From: Streptomyces sp. SPB162
GTDB taxonomy: Bacteria; Actinomycetota; Actinomycetes; Streptomycetales; Streptomycetaceae
DNA: 64,000 nucleotides
Direction: 5' to 3'
Assembly: GCF_029504575.1 (NCBI RefSeq)
Contig: NZ_JAQFII010000001.1
Span: 954,501-1,018,500, forward strand
This document shows, piece after piece, positions 26,131 through 34,413 of this stretch. How positions within the stretch are numbered: position 1 is the first letter of the stretch; each line of letters opens with the position of its first letter. The notes beneath the pieces were generated by a model. It ran no database searches and was not told the origin of the DNA. It saw nothing but the letters and a program-made list of their open reading frames with translations. Both the position numbers and the translations under genes were made by a program.

Positions 26131-27414
26131 TCAGGCCACCTCGACCACCGCCTCGAACTCGAGGGGCAAGTCGAGCTCGGTCTGCATTGCGAAGACGCCA
26201 TCCATCAGTGACCTCAGGCGCTCGGGAGCGTCCGGCATGACATGCGCGTACGTCTGATGGGTGATCCTGGGGTCGCGATGCCCCAGCCACTCAGCCATGT
26301 CCGTCACCGGAACGCCCTTCGACAAGCCGGCGGAGGCGAAGAAGTGGCGAAGCCAGTGAGTGGTGATCCTCCGCGAGATGCCCGCCGCCTTCTTCGAGTT
26401 ACGCCACAGTCGGTCGACGAGGGAGTACATGAGGATGTTGGTGCGCCCGACGTTGGAGAAGAGATAGTTCCCTTCCAGGCGGTTGAGGCCCTCCTCCACG
26501 CGAAAGGTGCCGTACATCCGGATGTGCTCCTGCACCTTCGCGGCGATGGTGGGTGGCACGGGAACCGCTCGCCCCTCATCGAGATCGCGCCACTTGAGGT
26601 GGCGGATGCAATGGGCGCGCCCCCTGCCCTTGGTGATGGCCTTTTGGACGGTGGTCTTGGGCTCCTCGTTCTCGCCGTCCTGCGTCACCTGACGGTCGAC
26701 GTAGAGCGTTCCGCTCTCAAAGTCGAACTGCTGCAACGTCACGGCACACGCCTCACCGATGCGCAGTCCACACCCGGCCATGAGCCACACGAGCAGCTTG
26801 TAGGGCCCGGGTAGGTGCTGCTCAATCGCCTCGATCTCCGCCAGGGTAGGCAGGCGGATCATCTTCTTGACCCTCCGCTTTACCCGCTGGCGACCGGTGC
26901 GGACATGCTGGCACGGATTCTTGGTTATGTACTCGTTGGCGACGGCGAAGCTGAAGACACCCGCGAGCGTCTCATAGCGATTGATCGCCGTGCTTTCCCC
27001 ATAACCACGCTCTTCCACCATCCACTTCAGCCATGCATTGAGGTGCTTTGGCTTGACGGCACCAATGGCAGTAGCCCCGAAGTAGGGCTCCACGTGGAGG
27101 CGAAGGCTCGTCTCGTACTGATACCGTGTTCCATTTACCCGGCTGCCGGAGTCGATGAACTCGTGGTACACCGTCACGAGCGGGACAAGCAGCCCCGTCG
27201 GGGCGATGTAGGTTCCGAGATCCTTTTCCCGCTCAACCTTGGCGGCAAAGGAGTCGGCGGCCCCTTTCTTCTCGAACGACTTCTCGCGCTGCCGTCCACC
27301 GCGTCCACCAGGCTCCCGATAGCGCACCGTCCAACTGTGGCCGCAGCGAGTAGCAGTACAGGGGTAGTTACCGCTCTTCGCATCTTCCTTGCATTTCTGG
27401 AAAACCCGAGCCAA
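26131..27414 (-). CDS. int: Tyrosine recombinase/integrase
   Basis: 427 residues. An N-terminal arm-binding region with cysteines (FQKCKEDAKSGNYPCTATRC) precedes a SAM-like core-binding domain (about 80-180). Catalytic residues: Arg in GCGLRIGEA (about 217), HWLRH (about 351), LGHRDPRITHQTYAHV with the final His and the tyrosine nucleophile (about 388). It catalyses site-specific integration and excision, probably of an integrative element of the pSAM2/actinophage type. An excisionase gene lies 47 nt upstream on the same strand. G+C is lower than in the neighbouring genes, consistent with transfer. Confidence 0.92.
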   Translation of the reverse strand: MARVFQKCKEDAKSGNYPCTATRCGHSWTVRYREPGGRGGRQREKSFEKKGAADSFAAKVEREKDLGTYIAPTGLLVPLVTVYHEFIDSGSRVNGTRYQYETSLRLHVEPYFGATAIGAVKPKHLNAWLKWMVEERGYGESTAINRYETLAGVFSFAVANEYITKNPCQHVRTGRQRVKRRVKKMIRLPTLAEIEAIEQHLPGPYKLLVWLMAGCGLRIGEACAVTLQQFDFESGTLYVDRQVTQDGENEEPKTTVQKAITKGRGRAHCIRHLKWRDLDEGRAVPVPPTIAAKVQEHIRMYGTFRVEEGLNRLEGNYLFSNVGRTNILMYSLVDRLWRNSKKAAGISRRITTHWLRHFFASAGLSKGVPVTDMAEWLGHRDPRITHQTYAHVMPDAPERLRSLMDGVFAMQTELDLPLEFEAVVEVA

Positions 27415-27461
27415 CCTAGCGGACCACCAGCCGATGCACTGACAGAGTGCGTTTCATCAGG

Positions 27462-27644
27462 TTATCCATACTTCCTTTCCAAATACGCGACGATGTCGCG
27501 CTCGCGAAATCTCAGAAGTCGGCCGACTTTTTGAGGTCGCAAACCCCAAGATCTGTACTTATTCTTGATCGTCTGCTCACTAACTTTCAACCAATCAGCC
27601 ACTTCAGCCGGCGTTAGAAGCCGGTAGCTTCCACCCTGCGTCAA
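27462..27644 (-). CDS. xis: Excisionase-like HTH protein (Xis)
   Basis: 60 residues with a MerR-like winged helix (HTH_17): LLTPAEVADWLKVSEQTIKN, then GRLLRFRERDIVAYLE. Proteins of this size next to an integrase act as directionality factors; binding to att arm sites is known for the family. The gene is AT-richer than the surroundings. It has its own start with a GGAG-like region and is likely co-transcribed with int. Confidence 0.85.
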   Translation of the reverse strand: MTQGGSYRLLTPAEVADWLKVSEQTIKNKYRSWGLRPQKVGRLLRFRERDIVAYLERKYG

Positions 27645-29125
27645 GAACGCACCTCATCTCCTCGAGTAAAGATCAGTAGGACAACGGGGCGCTGAAGGAT
27701 CTAGGGCGGCGCCGCCAGCTCTTGTCCAGTGGCCGCACCCATGAGGGAAGCAGTAAGACGGTGCCGCCCTTCCTCGTCCAAGGATTGCGGCACTACCTAC
27801 TGCGCCCCCTAAAGCTCCCCTGCCGAGGGGAGCCCAATGCGGGCTCACTCAATGGTCGTCACGATCGCCGGTTTGGCTAACCGTCGATCGTGGTCTATGT
27901 TTTGCGCCCCCACGGGGAAACTCACGGAGGATTGTTAGCGGGCAAAACTCAGGGAGGCCCGCCGGTACGACCGGGAGGACGGGCTCACGCCGTCCGCCAC
28001 AAGCACCCGGAGCCCATCGTCAATGAGCCGGTCAAGATCGCGTGCAACGACGCGTTCGGGAACAACGCCGGCTCGGGCTACGTGTCTGGGTGGGCTCCAG
28101 GTGTGTCGCGATGTGCGCGAGGACCCCTCGGTCCCGTCGGCAGCTACATTGCAGCAAGTCCTCGCCGGCCAACACGGCCGCACTGGCACAGCGCTGTGGA
28201 AAAGCACCGTAGTTCACTCGCTCCGATGTGGTCCGTACGTTCAGGGCGCCAAGTGCCAAGCGGATGGGGGCAATGAATCGAGCGGGTCGGAGAGCGGCAT
28301 TCGACCGGGGGCTCCTTTGGGTCGGGGTCTCTGCGATGAGGCCGAGCAGCATGAGGTACTGGCCGACCTGGCCGTAGGTCGGCTCGAAGGCTGGCTCCCC
28401 CCTCACTGACCTGGTTTTTTCCGGGACGTTGTACGTTGACATGGTTCCGGAGCAGGTTCCAGTCCTTCGGGGTCCTTTCTCGTCTGCCGTCGGCGAATGC
28501 CAGGCCGAGGAAAGGGCAACGGGACAATGTCATGCGGCGCTTCCTTCTGTGCGGAGCAGCCGGGCATGCTCCCCGTCGGCCTGGCTGGGTCGCACCGTGA
28601 TGCCCGGTATGCACGCGCCAGCGAACAGCCCGGACGAGTGGCCCACAGCCGAGACAGAAGCGGCACCGAAGTCGCTGGCTGCGAAGAATTTGTAACCCGG
28701 AGTGCAGTAGCCGGGCTACAACGTCTGAGTGTCGCGGAGTCCGCGAGGGCTACATGATCCTTTTTTAGTGCCAGGGTCGCGGAGATCCCACTTCAGCGGG
28801 CACGCCGGAAACCGCTCGAAGTCCATCAGTAGCCTCTGGGCCGCTGTGCGGGCGTCACTGCCGACCCGCGCGTCACCGTGCGCGACGCACTCGGGGGTGC
28901 CCGCGAGCCTGTGCTACTACCACTCGCGGAGTTCCGCATGTCGACGCCTCAACCAGCCGAGATCACCCTCGGTCGGGAGATGTCACCGCCTCGATCCGCT
29001 AGGCGACCCGTATGAGCGGGTCGAGCGTGTCGAGCCGAAAGTCCGGCACGGGCAAGGGCAGCAGCGTGACGTGTGACCTGGGCGGCTGGGTAAGGTCGCG
29101 GTACCCGAGCTGGAGAGGTAATTGC
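27645..29125. other. 1.5-kb stretch without a convincing gene; several hairpins
   Basis: No frame here has both a ribosome site and a recognisable protein; the open frames look like chance. Two structured spots stand out: GCTCCCC-tgccga-GGGGAGC at 27814-27833 and a nested palindrome at 27860-27892. The stretch may be the decayed inside of the integrated element, where replication and transfer genes would be expected. Confidence 0.5.
27860..27892. repeat. Nested palindrome (CACGATCG / CGATCGTG)
   Basis: CACGATCG pairs with CGATCGTG, and inside it CGGTT pairs with AACCG around a TGGCT loop; only one pair is mismatched. It lies upstream of xis and could be an operator, a terminator or a recombinase arm site. 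Confidence 0.5.
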
Positions 29126-29446
29126 ATGGCCAACGAGATTGTGATCGCGCAGACGACCAGCGACACCGAGGATCAGGCGAAGGCGCTGGCCCGTGGCGCG
29201 GTCGAGAGCAAGCTTGCAGCGGGAGTTCACATCGATGCGCCAATCACCGCCTTCTATTGGTGGAAGGGGGAGGTCGAGACGGCGCAGGAGTGGCGGATCT
29301 CGTACATGACTACGGCGGACCGTCTCCCGGCACTGGAGGCGTGGCTGCATGAGAAGCACCCGTACGACGTCCCCCAGTGGATCACGCTGCCCGTGACCGG
29401 CGGTTCGGAGGCGTACTTGTCCTGGGTTGTCGCGGAGACGGCATAG
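29126..29446 (+). CDS. cutA: CutA1 divalent-ion tolerance protein
   Basis: 106 residues from ATG 29126. It has the compact trimeric CutA fold signature: TTSDTEDQAKALARGAVESK, AAGVHIDAPITAFYWWKGEV, EWRISYMTT and HPYDVPQWITLPVTGGSEAYLSWV. CutA proteins have been linked to copper and other divalent-ion tolerance, though their biochemical role is unsettled. AGAGGTAATTGC precedes the start. It stands alone after the gene-poor stretch. Confidence 0.88.
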   Translation: MANEIVIAQTTSDTEDQAKALARGAVESKLAAGVHIDAPITAFYWWKGEVETAQEWRISYMTTADRLPALEAWLHEKHPYDVPQWITLPVTGGSEAYLSWVVAETA

Positions 29447-29517
29447 GTCCGCCGAGCGACGGACCGGCCGTACGACTGCGTTCGCGTCCTGGGCTTGTCC
29501 GCGTGCCACGCAGGGAC

Positions 29518-30795
29518 TCAGGATGCGAACTGCCGCAGATGGCGGCTGAGTTCCTGCTCGCTGTCGGGGAGCGACGCTGCGATTGCCAATGCGCGCTCCT
29601 TGCCCATCGTGTTCGGCTTGGCCTGTGCCGCTGCGGCGAACTGGCGTGACACGTAGACCCCTTGGTCGACATCACCTCCACGCAGCAGGGCAGAAGCGAG
29701 ATCACCGAGAACCACGACGCCTCCGTCCGGGAGTTCGTCTCCGAGGCGGTCGACTGCGGTGTCTGCTGTAGCGGTGAGTTCGGGACGCCCCAACTGCCCG
29801 TATACAGAGAGGGCCAACGAGTCCATGCGGTATGGGGTCACGAACCGGACCCACGCCTGCTCGCTGGTGTGATCTGCGAAGTCGTAGGCGAAGCGCGCTC
29901 GCTCCAACGCCCGGAGCGCCCCCATTTCGTCGCCAGCCGCCGCAGCCTCCTCCGCGTGCCTGCCGAAGACCCAGGCAGCAGCAGTAGCGTTGCCACGGCC
30001 TCGCACGTCGCTGGCCGCTTGGGAAAGGAACTCCGACTTCGCCTTCGGCGTCGAGGCGCCGTAGCTGCTGTAGGTCAGGGCCAGGGCTCGGAGCGGAGGG
30101 TGCCCCGCAGTCGTCGCGCACTGCGACGTGACCTTGTAGTAGGCGTCGGCTTTGTCGTGCTCACCCAGGTCCCAGGCCACCCAACCGGCCAAGGCGGCGG
30201 TTTCTCCGGCGGCGATAGTGAGAGCCCGCTCGTGCTCGCCGGCACGAGGCAGAGCCGCGGTGATCGCGTCAAGATGCGACTCGACCGTGCTTTGTAGCCG
30301 CCAGGCGCTGAGATTGAGTTCCTGGACGTGTAGCTCAGCGGCCCGGTCGATGAGCGCGACGGCGGAGGGCGAATCGATCTTGGACCCCTTGCTGAGGGCG
30401 AAGGCGAGGCGCCCCCAGGGCTCTGCAGCCGCGCTCACGCCAGCAGCGGCGCCACCCAGCAGCGTGCGACGCTTCACGGCGTCCTGGACCTCCTCTGCAT
30501 TGGCATGCCCCTTTCTCTTCCGAGCGCGGGCAGCCTTGGCCTCCTGCTGTAGCTCCTCGAAGGGCACACCACAGGCCGCCGCGATGTGGGCGATTGTGTG
30601 ATTGGTAGGGACGTTCTCGAAGTTCTCATAGCGGCTGATCTCTCGGCGGGTCATGGTGTCCCGGCCGGAGACAGCGTTGATCGCCTCTGCCTGCTCCTCC
30701 TGCGTCCGGCCCGCATCCTGCCGAAGCCGCAGGAGCAGGTCGGCGAACGGATCTGGCACGAGTGTGACCTCTGTTGGTGGGCGGAATCTAATCAT
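29518..30795 (-). CDS. XRE-family HTH regulator with TPR-like C-terminus
   Basis: About 425 residues. An N-terminal helix-turn-helix (LLLRLRQDAGRTQEEQAEAI, TMTRREISRYENFENVP) is followed by a long helical region of TPR-like repeats, interrupted by an AAAGVSAAAEP linker. This layout is abundant in Streptomyces, where such regulators often flank small ATPase or DUF genes. The start is uncertain: ATG 30795 is used, but a GTG about 40 nt downstream (VPDPFADLL) would also fit. It diverges from the anti-sigma-like ATPase gene at 30891. Confidence 0.82.
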   Translation of the reverse strand: MIRFRPPTEVTLVPDPFADLLLRLRQDAGRTQEEQAEAINAVSGRDTMTRREISRYENFENVPTNHTIAHIAAACGVPFEELQQEAKAARARKRKGHANAEEVQDAVKRRTLLGGAAAGVSAAAEPWGRLAFALSKGSKIDSPSAVALIDRAAELHVQELNLSAWRLQSTVESHLDAITAALPRAGEHERALTIAAGETAALAGWVAWDLGEHDKADAYYKVTSQCATTAGHPPLRALALTYSSYGASTPKAKSEFLSQAASDVRGRGNATAAAWVFGRHAEEAAAAGDEMGALRALERARFAYDFADHTSEQAWVRFVTPYRMDSLALSVYGQLGRPELTATADTAVDRLGDELPDGGVVVLGDLASALLRGGDVDQGVYVSRQFAAAAQAKPNTMGKERALAIAASLPDSEQELSRHLRQFAS

Positions 30796-30824
30796 GGCCT
30801 CAATTCCCCCTCCGGCTCTCCCCC

Positions 30825-30830
30825 TTGACA
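30825..30830 (+). promoter_or_regulatory. TTGACA -35-like element
   Basis: A perfect TTGACA stands 61 nt upstream of the ATPase gene start, within the divergent intergenic region. No clear TATAAT-like -10 is seen at the usual spacing, so this is tentative. Confidence 0.3.
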
Positions 30831-30890
30831 GATTTTTCCCCCTCTGGATTCCCCTGGTCGACGGCGTCGCCACGCGGTGCGATAGCCCCC

Positions 30891-31400
30891 ATGACCAGGC
30901 TTCAAGAGCAGGCCCCGCCCGGCGGGGGCATCCGTAGCTTTACCGACGTGGCAGGCGTGTCATGCACGAGGTCGGTTCACGAAGACCGGCACAGCACATC
31001 GGCGAGGGCAGACATACCGGCGCCATCCCATGGCTGTCAGGCCGCCTTTCTCCCTGCTCTCACGAGAGTTGGGGAAATGCGGCAGACAGCCGGGGCGTTC
31101 CTGCGGCGGTGCCGCGTTTCGGAGCCGGTGGCGGGGGTCGTCGTACTGGCCGTCTCGGAGCTGGTCACCAACGCTGTGGTTCACGGTGAGGGAGAAGTCG
31201 TGTTCCGGATCACGGTGGCCGTCGACGTGGTGCGCGTCTCGGTCACCGATCACAATCCGGCCCCAGCTGTACTCAGGGAAGCCGGACCCGCTGGTGAATC
31301 CGGTCGAGGGATCCGGCTTGTCGATGCGATCTCAGACGCGTGGGAGAGCAGCGGCAAGGAGACGTGGTGTGAGTTCCGGTGTGCGAGCGCCGCGGGTTGA
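30891..31400 (+). CDS. RsbW-like ATP-binding protein (anti-sigma kinase family)
   Basis: About 169 residues from ATG 30891. The GHKL ATPase motifs are VVVLAVSELVTNAVVHGEG (N box), VSVTDHNPAPAV (G1 box) and GESGRGIRLVDAI (G2 box). It is a single-domain ATPase like the many Streptomyces homologues of SpoIIAB/RsbW, which bind sigma factors or anti-anti-sigma proteins. The start is uncertain: the first 60 residues do not resemble the family and a later start is possible. No partner sigma gene is adjacent. Confidence 0.72.
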   Translation: MTRLQEQAPPGGGIRSFTDVAGVSCTRSVHEDRHSTSARADIPAPSHGCQAAFLPALTRVGEMRQTAGAFLRRCRVSEPVAGVVVLAVSELVTNAVVHGEGEVVFRITVAVDVVRVSVTDHNPAPAVLREAGPAGESGRGIRLVDAISDAWESSGKETWCEFRCASAAG

Positions 31401-31462
31401 GCCAGACTTCTAACTGGTTCCCGGCCATGCGGTTGACGAGTCGGGCAGCTCAGTCACTTCCC

Positions 31463-31963
31463 CTACAAGGGACGCTCCGAGGGCCGTTCGCTTGCCTTCG
31501 CCCAGTAGCTCGGTTCAAGCATCTCGCCAGGCCATGCGGGCTGACGGATCAGGCCCTGAGGCCCCATCTGTTCGAAGTACGGTGCGAGGTCGATCACGGG
31601 CGTCCCGTCGACGGCGTCGAGATCGGTTACCACAAGGTCCCTGCCTTCGACCTTGAGCAACCGTGGGTAGCTGACCGCCAGTTGGTTGGGGCGCCGGTGG
31701 TTGCGGTGGACGAACGTACCGGTCGCCGGCCAGTTCGGATTTCCCCTTGCACTGCGTGCGTGGAGCTGGACGTCTTCGGGTCGGGCCAGATGAAAGCGCC
31801 AGGTCACGGTCAGGTGGGAGAACTCCTCGATTCCTTGCAGCGTTTCAAGGGGATACGCGTCGTCGAGCCGGATGATCGATTCGACCCCGCCTTGGTAGTC
31901 GTCCTGTACGCGGGTGTGGCCGCCGACGACCGTTGCGATCGACTTGACCTCGTAGGTCGGCAT
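31463..31963 (-). CDS. trmO: tRNA methyltransferase TrmO (TsaA/YaeB family)
   Basis: 166 residues. The family blocks are present: IIRLDDAYPLETLQGIEEFS, HLTVTWRFHLARPEDVQLH, PATGTFVHRNHRRPNQLAVS and VTDLDAVDGTPVIDLAPYFE. TrmO N6-methylates t6A37 in tRNA-Thr using SAM, in the cytoplasm. Actinobacterial versions of this length are single-domain. It is transcribed with the HTH-TPR gene upstream (72-nt gap), or independently. The GRRPNQ-type motif is slightly altered (HRRPNQ). Confidence 0.82.
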   Translation of the reverse strand: MPTYEVKSIATVVGGHTRVQDDYQGGVESIIRLDDAYPLETLQGIEEFSHLTVTWRFHLARPEDVQLHARSARGNPNWPATGTFVHRNHRRPNQLAVSYPRLLKVEGRDLVVTDLDAVDGTPVIDLAPYFEQMGPQGLIRQPAWPGEMLEPSYWAKASERPSERPL

Positions 31964-32035
31964 CAGCGCTCGTTCCTCTCCCTGGGCGTAGCGTGCGCGG
32001 CGGCCTCCGGTCGGCGCCGCGAAACCGTTCTGTGG

Positions 32036-33424
32036 TCAGCCTATGGCGCGCAACATGCCTCGCGCGCGACGGTCCAGTTCGGCGACGTGGAGACCACCGC
32101 GCTGCCGGACGGGCGAGATGTCGATCTGCATACGGACGATGACGTCGCGGGCTCGCCCGGACTGGATACCGGCCATGGCGTCGAGTGCTTCGTTCCAGGT
32201 TGCGCATGCCTCGTCAAGGTGCCCCTGCTGGACTTGGACTGCGCCGAGGTAGCCGAGGGTCACGCTGTGGGTACGGGCGAACTGCTGGCGTCGGCGCGTG
32301 GCCACGCTGCGCTTGAAGTGGATCTCCGCATCCCGAGGCTGACCCATGTCACGCAGAGCGCAGGCCGTCTCGTGGGCGAGGGAGGCTTCCTGGAAAAAGC
32401 CGACGCGGACCGGTGCCTCGGTGGCGTCGGCGCGGGCGAGGTCCCGCTCCGCGCGGCTAATGGCCGCGAGGGTGCCAGCCCGGTCGCCATCGGACGCGAG
32501 GGCGCGTGCATGGACGATCGCCAGCAGCGCCTTTTCACGATGGCTGGCCTGGCCGTAGCGGTCGCGGGACATCGAGGCGTCGGCCAGGGCCAGCGCCCGG
32601 CGCGGATGCCCGAGGTCCACGGCCTGGTGGGCGAGGGCGCGCAGGACATGACCACCAAGCGGTCCGTCTCCCGCTTCCGCCGCGATGCGGGCGGCAATGG
32701 TGAGGTAGCGCTGAGCAGTGCGGTGTTCACTGGCGTCGAAGGCCATCCAACCGGCGAGGTAGGTCATCTCCGCCACGGCGGAGTACGTGTCACGGCGAAG
32801 CTGATCTGTACGGAATCGGCCGCCGAGGAGCGGCACCGCCTCGTCGAGCAGGTGGCTGGCAAGGGCTTTGCGGCCGGATGCGCCGCCTCGCTGCTGGTCG
32901 CGCGCGGAGTAGTAGACCGTGAGGTCGCGGACGTCGTCGACGTCGGCCTGAGTCACCGAGCGCGAGGAGGCTGGTCGGCGGTTCGTCGCTGCAGCGGGGG
33001 CGGCTGCCCACCACGAGGTGGTGGGCAGGGCAAGGCCGGCCGCGGAGTAGGCGGCGGTGGCCAGCAGCTTGCGTCGGTGCATGTCGAGATCGTCGCTTCC
33101 CAGCTCGGCCAGTGCGGTCAGAGGGTCGACGCTCCAGTCGGATCCGGTGTCGGTCGTGCCTGTCGGCGCTTCTTCCAGCCCGAGGTCGGCCTGGGAGAGG
33201 CGGCGGCCGAGTCTGCGGGACAGCGTCTCGCGCAGGATATGCGGCGCTCTCCCACTCGGCTTCGTGCCGAGCACCCACATGGAGATGTGCGAGCGGGAGA
33301 TCGCCTCCAGCTCGCGCACTCCGCACTCCGCGGCCACGCGGGCAACAGCGGCGGCTGCTTGCGGCTGGGACCAGCCTGCTTCGCGCAGGAGTGCGGCGAG
33401 GGCGACGTTTCGTTCACGGGCCAT
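32036..33424 (-). CDS. HTH-TPR transcriptional regulator
   Basis: 462 residues. The N-terminal region (ALLREAGWSQPQAAAAVARV, SRSHISMWVLGTKPSGRAP) resembles the Streptomyces XRE-like domain with an extended second helix. A Tat-like KLLATAAYSAAGLALP segment follows, then about seven TPR-like repeats to the end. Many such proteins exist per Streptomyces genome, with largely unknown targets. It diverges from the DUF6415 gene at 33614, and an inverted repeat lies between them. Confidence 0.8.
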   Translation of the reverse strand: MARERNVALAALLREAGWSQPQAAAAVARVAAECGVRELEAISRSHISMWVLGTKPSGRAPHILRETLSRRLGRRLSQADLGLEEAPTGTTDTGSDWSVDPLTALAELGSDDLDMHRRKLLATAAYSAAGLALPTTSWWAAAPAAATNRRPASSRSVTQADVDDVRDLTVYYSARDQQRGGASGRKALASHLLDEAVPLLGGRFRTDQLRRDTYSAVAEMTYLAGWMAFDASEHRTAQRYLTIAARIAAEAGDGPLGGHVLRALAHQAVDLGHPRRALALADASMSRDRYGQASHREKALLAIVHARALASDGDRAGTLAAISRAERDLARADATEAPVRVGFFQEASLAHETACALRDMGQPRDAEIHFKRSVATRRRQQFARTHSVTLGYLGAVQVQQGHLDEACATWNEALDAMAGIQSGRARDVIVRMQIDISPVRQRGGLHVAELDRRARGMLRAIG

Positions 33425-33471
33425 GGACTGCCCCTCGGTTCCGAAATGATCTTTGGCGCCTTTGGCGGCCT

Positions 33472-33504
33472 TCCCGTCCGCACAGGCATACCCCTCGGAC
33501 GGGA
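33472..33504. promoter_or_regulatory. Inverted repeat in divergent intergenic region
   Basis: TCCCGTCCG (33472-33480) and CGGACGGGA (33496-33504) form a perfect 9-bp inverted repeat with a 15-nt spacer (24 nt centre to centre). It lies 48 nt upstream of the HTH-TPR gene start and may be its operator. Confidence 0.45.
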
Positions 33505-33613
33505 TTCACGGTTCGCTCAACGTAGCTGCCAGGTCACCCACTTCGCACGCCAGCCGTCGGCTCCGACCGGCGATCTCGGCTCACTTTGGCTTGATCCGAA
33601 CAGGAGTTGCGTC

Positions 33614-34111
33614 ATGCGCCTTTCGCTGGACCCTCACCGAGACGGCAGCCAGCCCGTGGGAGAGCGCGGGCGGCGAGCGCCCGTCACTGAGGCGCCGGCG
33701 CCGACGCGCGATCACGTGGTGGCCGCGTCGGAGACGGTGACGCTGGTGCTGGGCGAGGATTCGCCACTGCCCGAGAGCGCTGCCGATGTGGAGGACCTCG
33801 TTCGCCTTCTGCGCGGCCACATTGCCCAGTTGGGCGCACAGACCGCTCCCGGGATTCCCGCCCTGCTGCGCGCGCAGCGGCTCTGCTCCGACAGCGTCCC
33901 CGAGGGCTACATGCCGAGCCGGGTGTACCTGGTCAGGCTCGCCGAGGCCACCCAGGAGCTGATGGCACACGTGGAACGCGGCGGTCCCGGGCCGATCAGC
34001 GTGCAGGGCGGGCGGCGTTGGCGGAAGCCCACGGTCAACGTGCTGCGCGGGGCCGTCTTCGCCCTCGCCCTGGCCTGCCTGGTCTTCGCCGCTTCGGTGC
34101 CGCGGACATGA
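33614..34111 (+). CDS. DUF6415-like protein with C-terminal membrane segment
   Basis: 165 residues from ATG 33614, with CAGGAG 8 nt upstream. The core ETVTLVLGEDSPLPES, VEDLVRLLRGHIAQL and YLVRLAEATQELMAHVERGG fits the Streptomyces DUF6415 family, often annotated as natural-product associated. The C-terminus has a hydrophobic segment (VLRGAVFALALACLVFAASV) that would anchor it in the membrane. The stop overlaps a possible small gene at 34108 (ATGA). Function unknown. Confidence 0.65.
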   Translation: MRLSLDPHRDGSQPVGERGRRAPVTEAPAPTRDHVVAASETVTLVLGEDSPLPESAADVEDLVRLLRGHIAQLGAQTAPGIPALLRAQRLCSDSVPEGYMPSRVYLVRLAEATQELMAHVERGGPGPISVQGGRRWRKPTVNVLRGAVFALALACLVFAASVPRT

Positions 34112-34413
34112 CGGTGACCGGCGCCGTCGTCATCGCTTTGATCCTCGGGCAGACGGCCTGGCTGGTGCTTCGCGGCGAGCGGGCGGCCGGCCCTGCACGA
34201 GCCGTCGAGGACCTGCCGCCGCCCGGCAATGCTCCCCCTCGCCCCGGTGACCACCGACCTGCCTTCTGCCCACCTTTCCCTGCCGCTGCGGCGGCCCCGA
34301 AACCACCCCGGACCCGCGGGGCTCACGGAGATCGACACGATGAAACGGCTTCCGCGCATCGAGCAGTACGGCCTGATCGGCGACATGCAGACCAGCGCCC
34401 ACGGCTGCGATGA
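34108..34413 (+). CDS. Possible small membrane protein overlapping GH15 start
   Basis: 101 codons, starting in an ATGA overlap with the DUF6415 stop. The first 22 residues (MTVTGAVVIALILGQTAWLV) form a plausible membrane helix. The rest is Pro/Ala-rich without recognisable features, and the frame overlaps the GH15 gene by 74 nt. Expression is doubtful. Confidence 0.3.
   Translation: MTVTGAVVIALILGQTAWLVLRGERAAGPARAVEDLPPPGNAPPRPGDHRPAFCPPFPAAAAAPKPPRTRGAHGDRHDETASAHRAVRPDRRHADQRPRLR

Noticed and set aside
28032..28442. Minus-strand 136-codon frame starting MSTYNVPEKTRSVRG
   Set aside because: The first residues look protein-like, but there is no ribosome site and the rest is low complexity, so it was not called as a gene.
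28733..28766. CGCGGA-g-TCCGCG hairpin followed 15 nt later by six T as an intrinsic terminator
   Set aside because: The T run is too far from the stem, and no gene ends upstream.
31379..33613. Long plus-strand open frame opposite TrmO and the HTH-TPR gene
   Set aside because: It is the antisense shadow of two recognisable minus-strand genes. Only its last 166 codons, from ATG 33614, look like a real protein (DUF6415).
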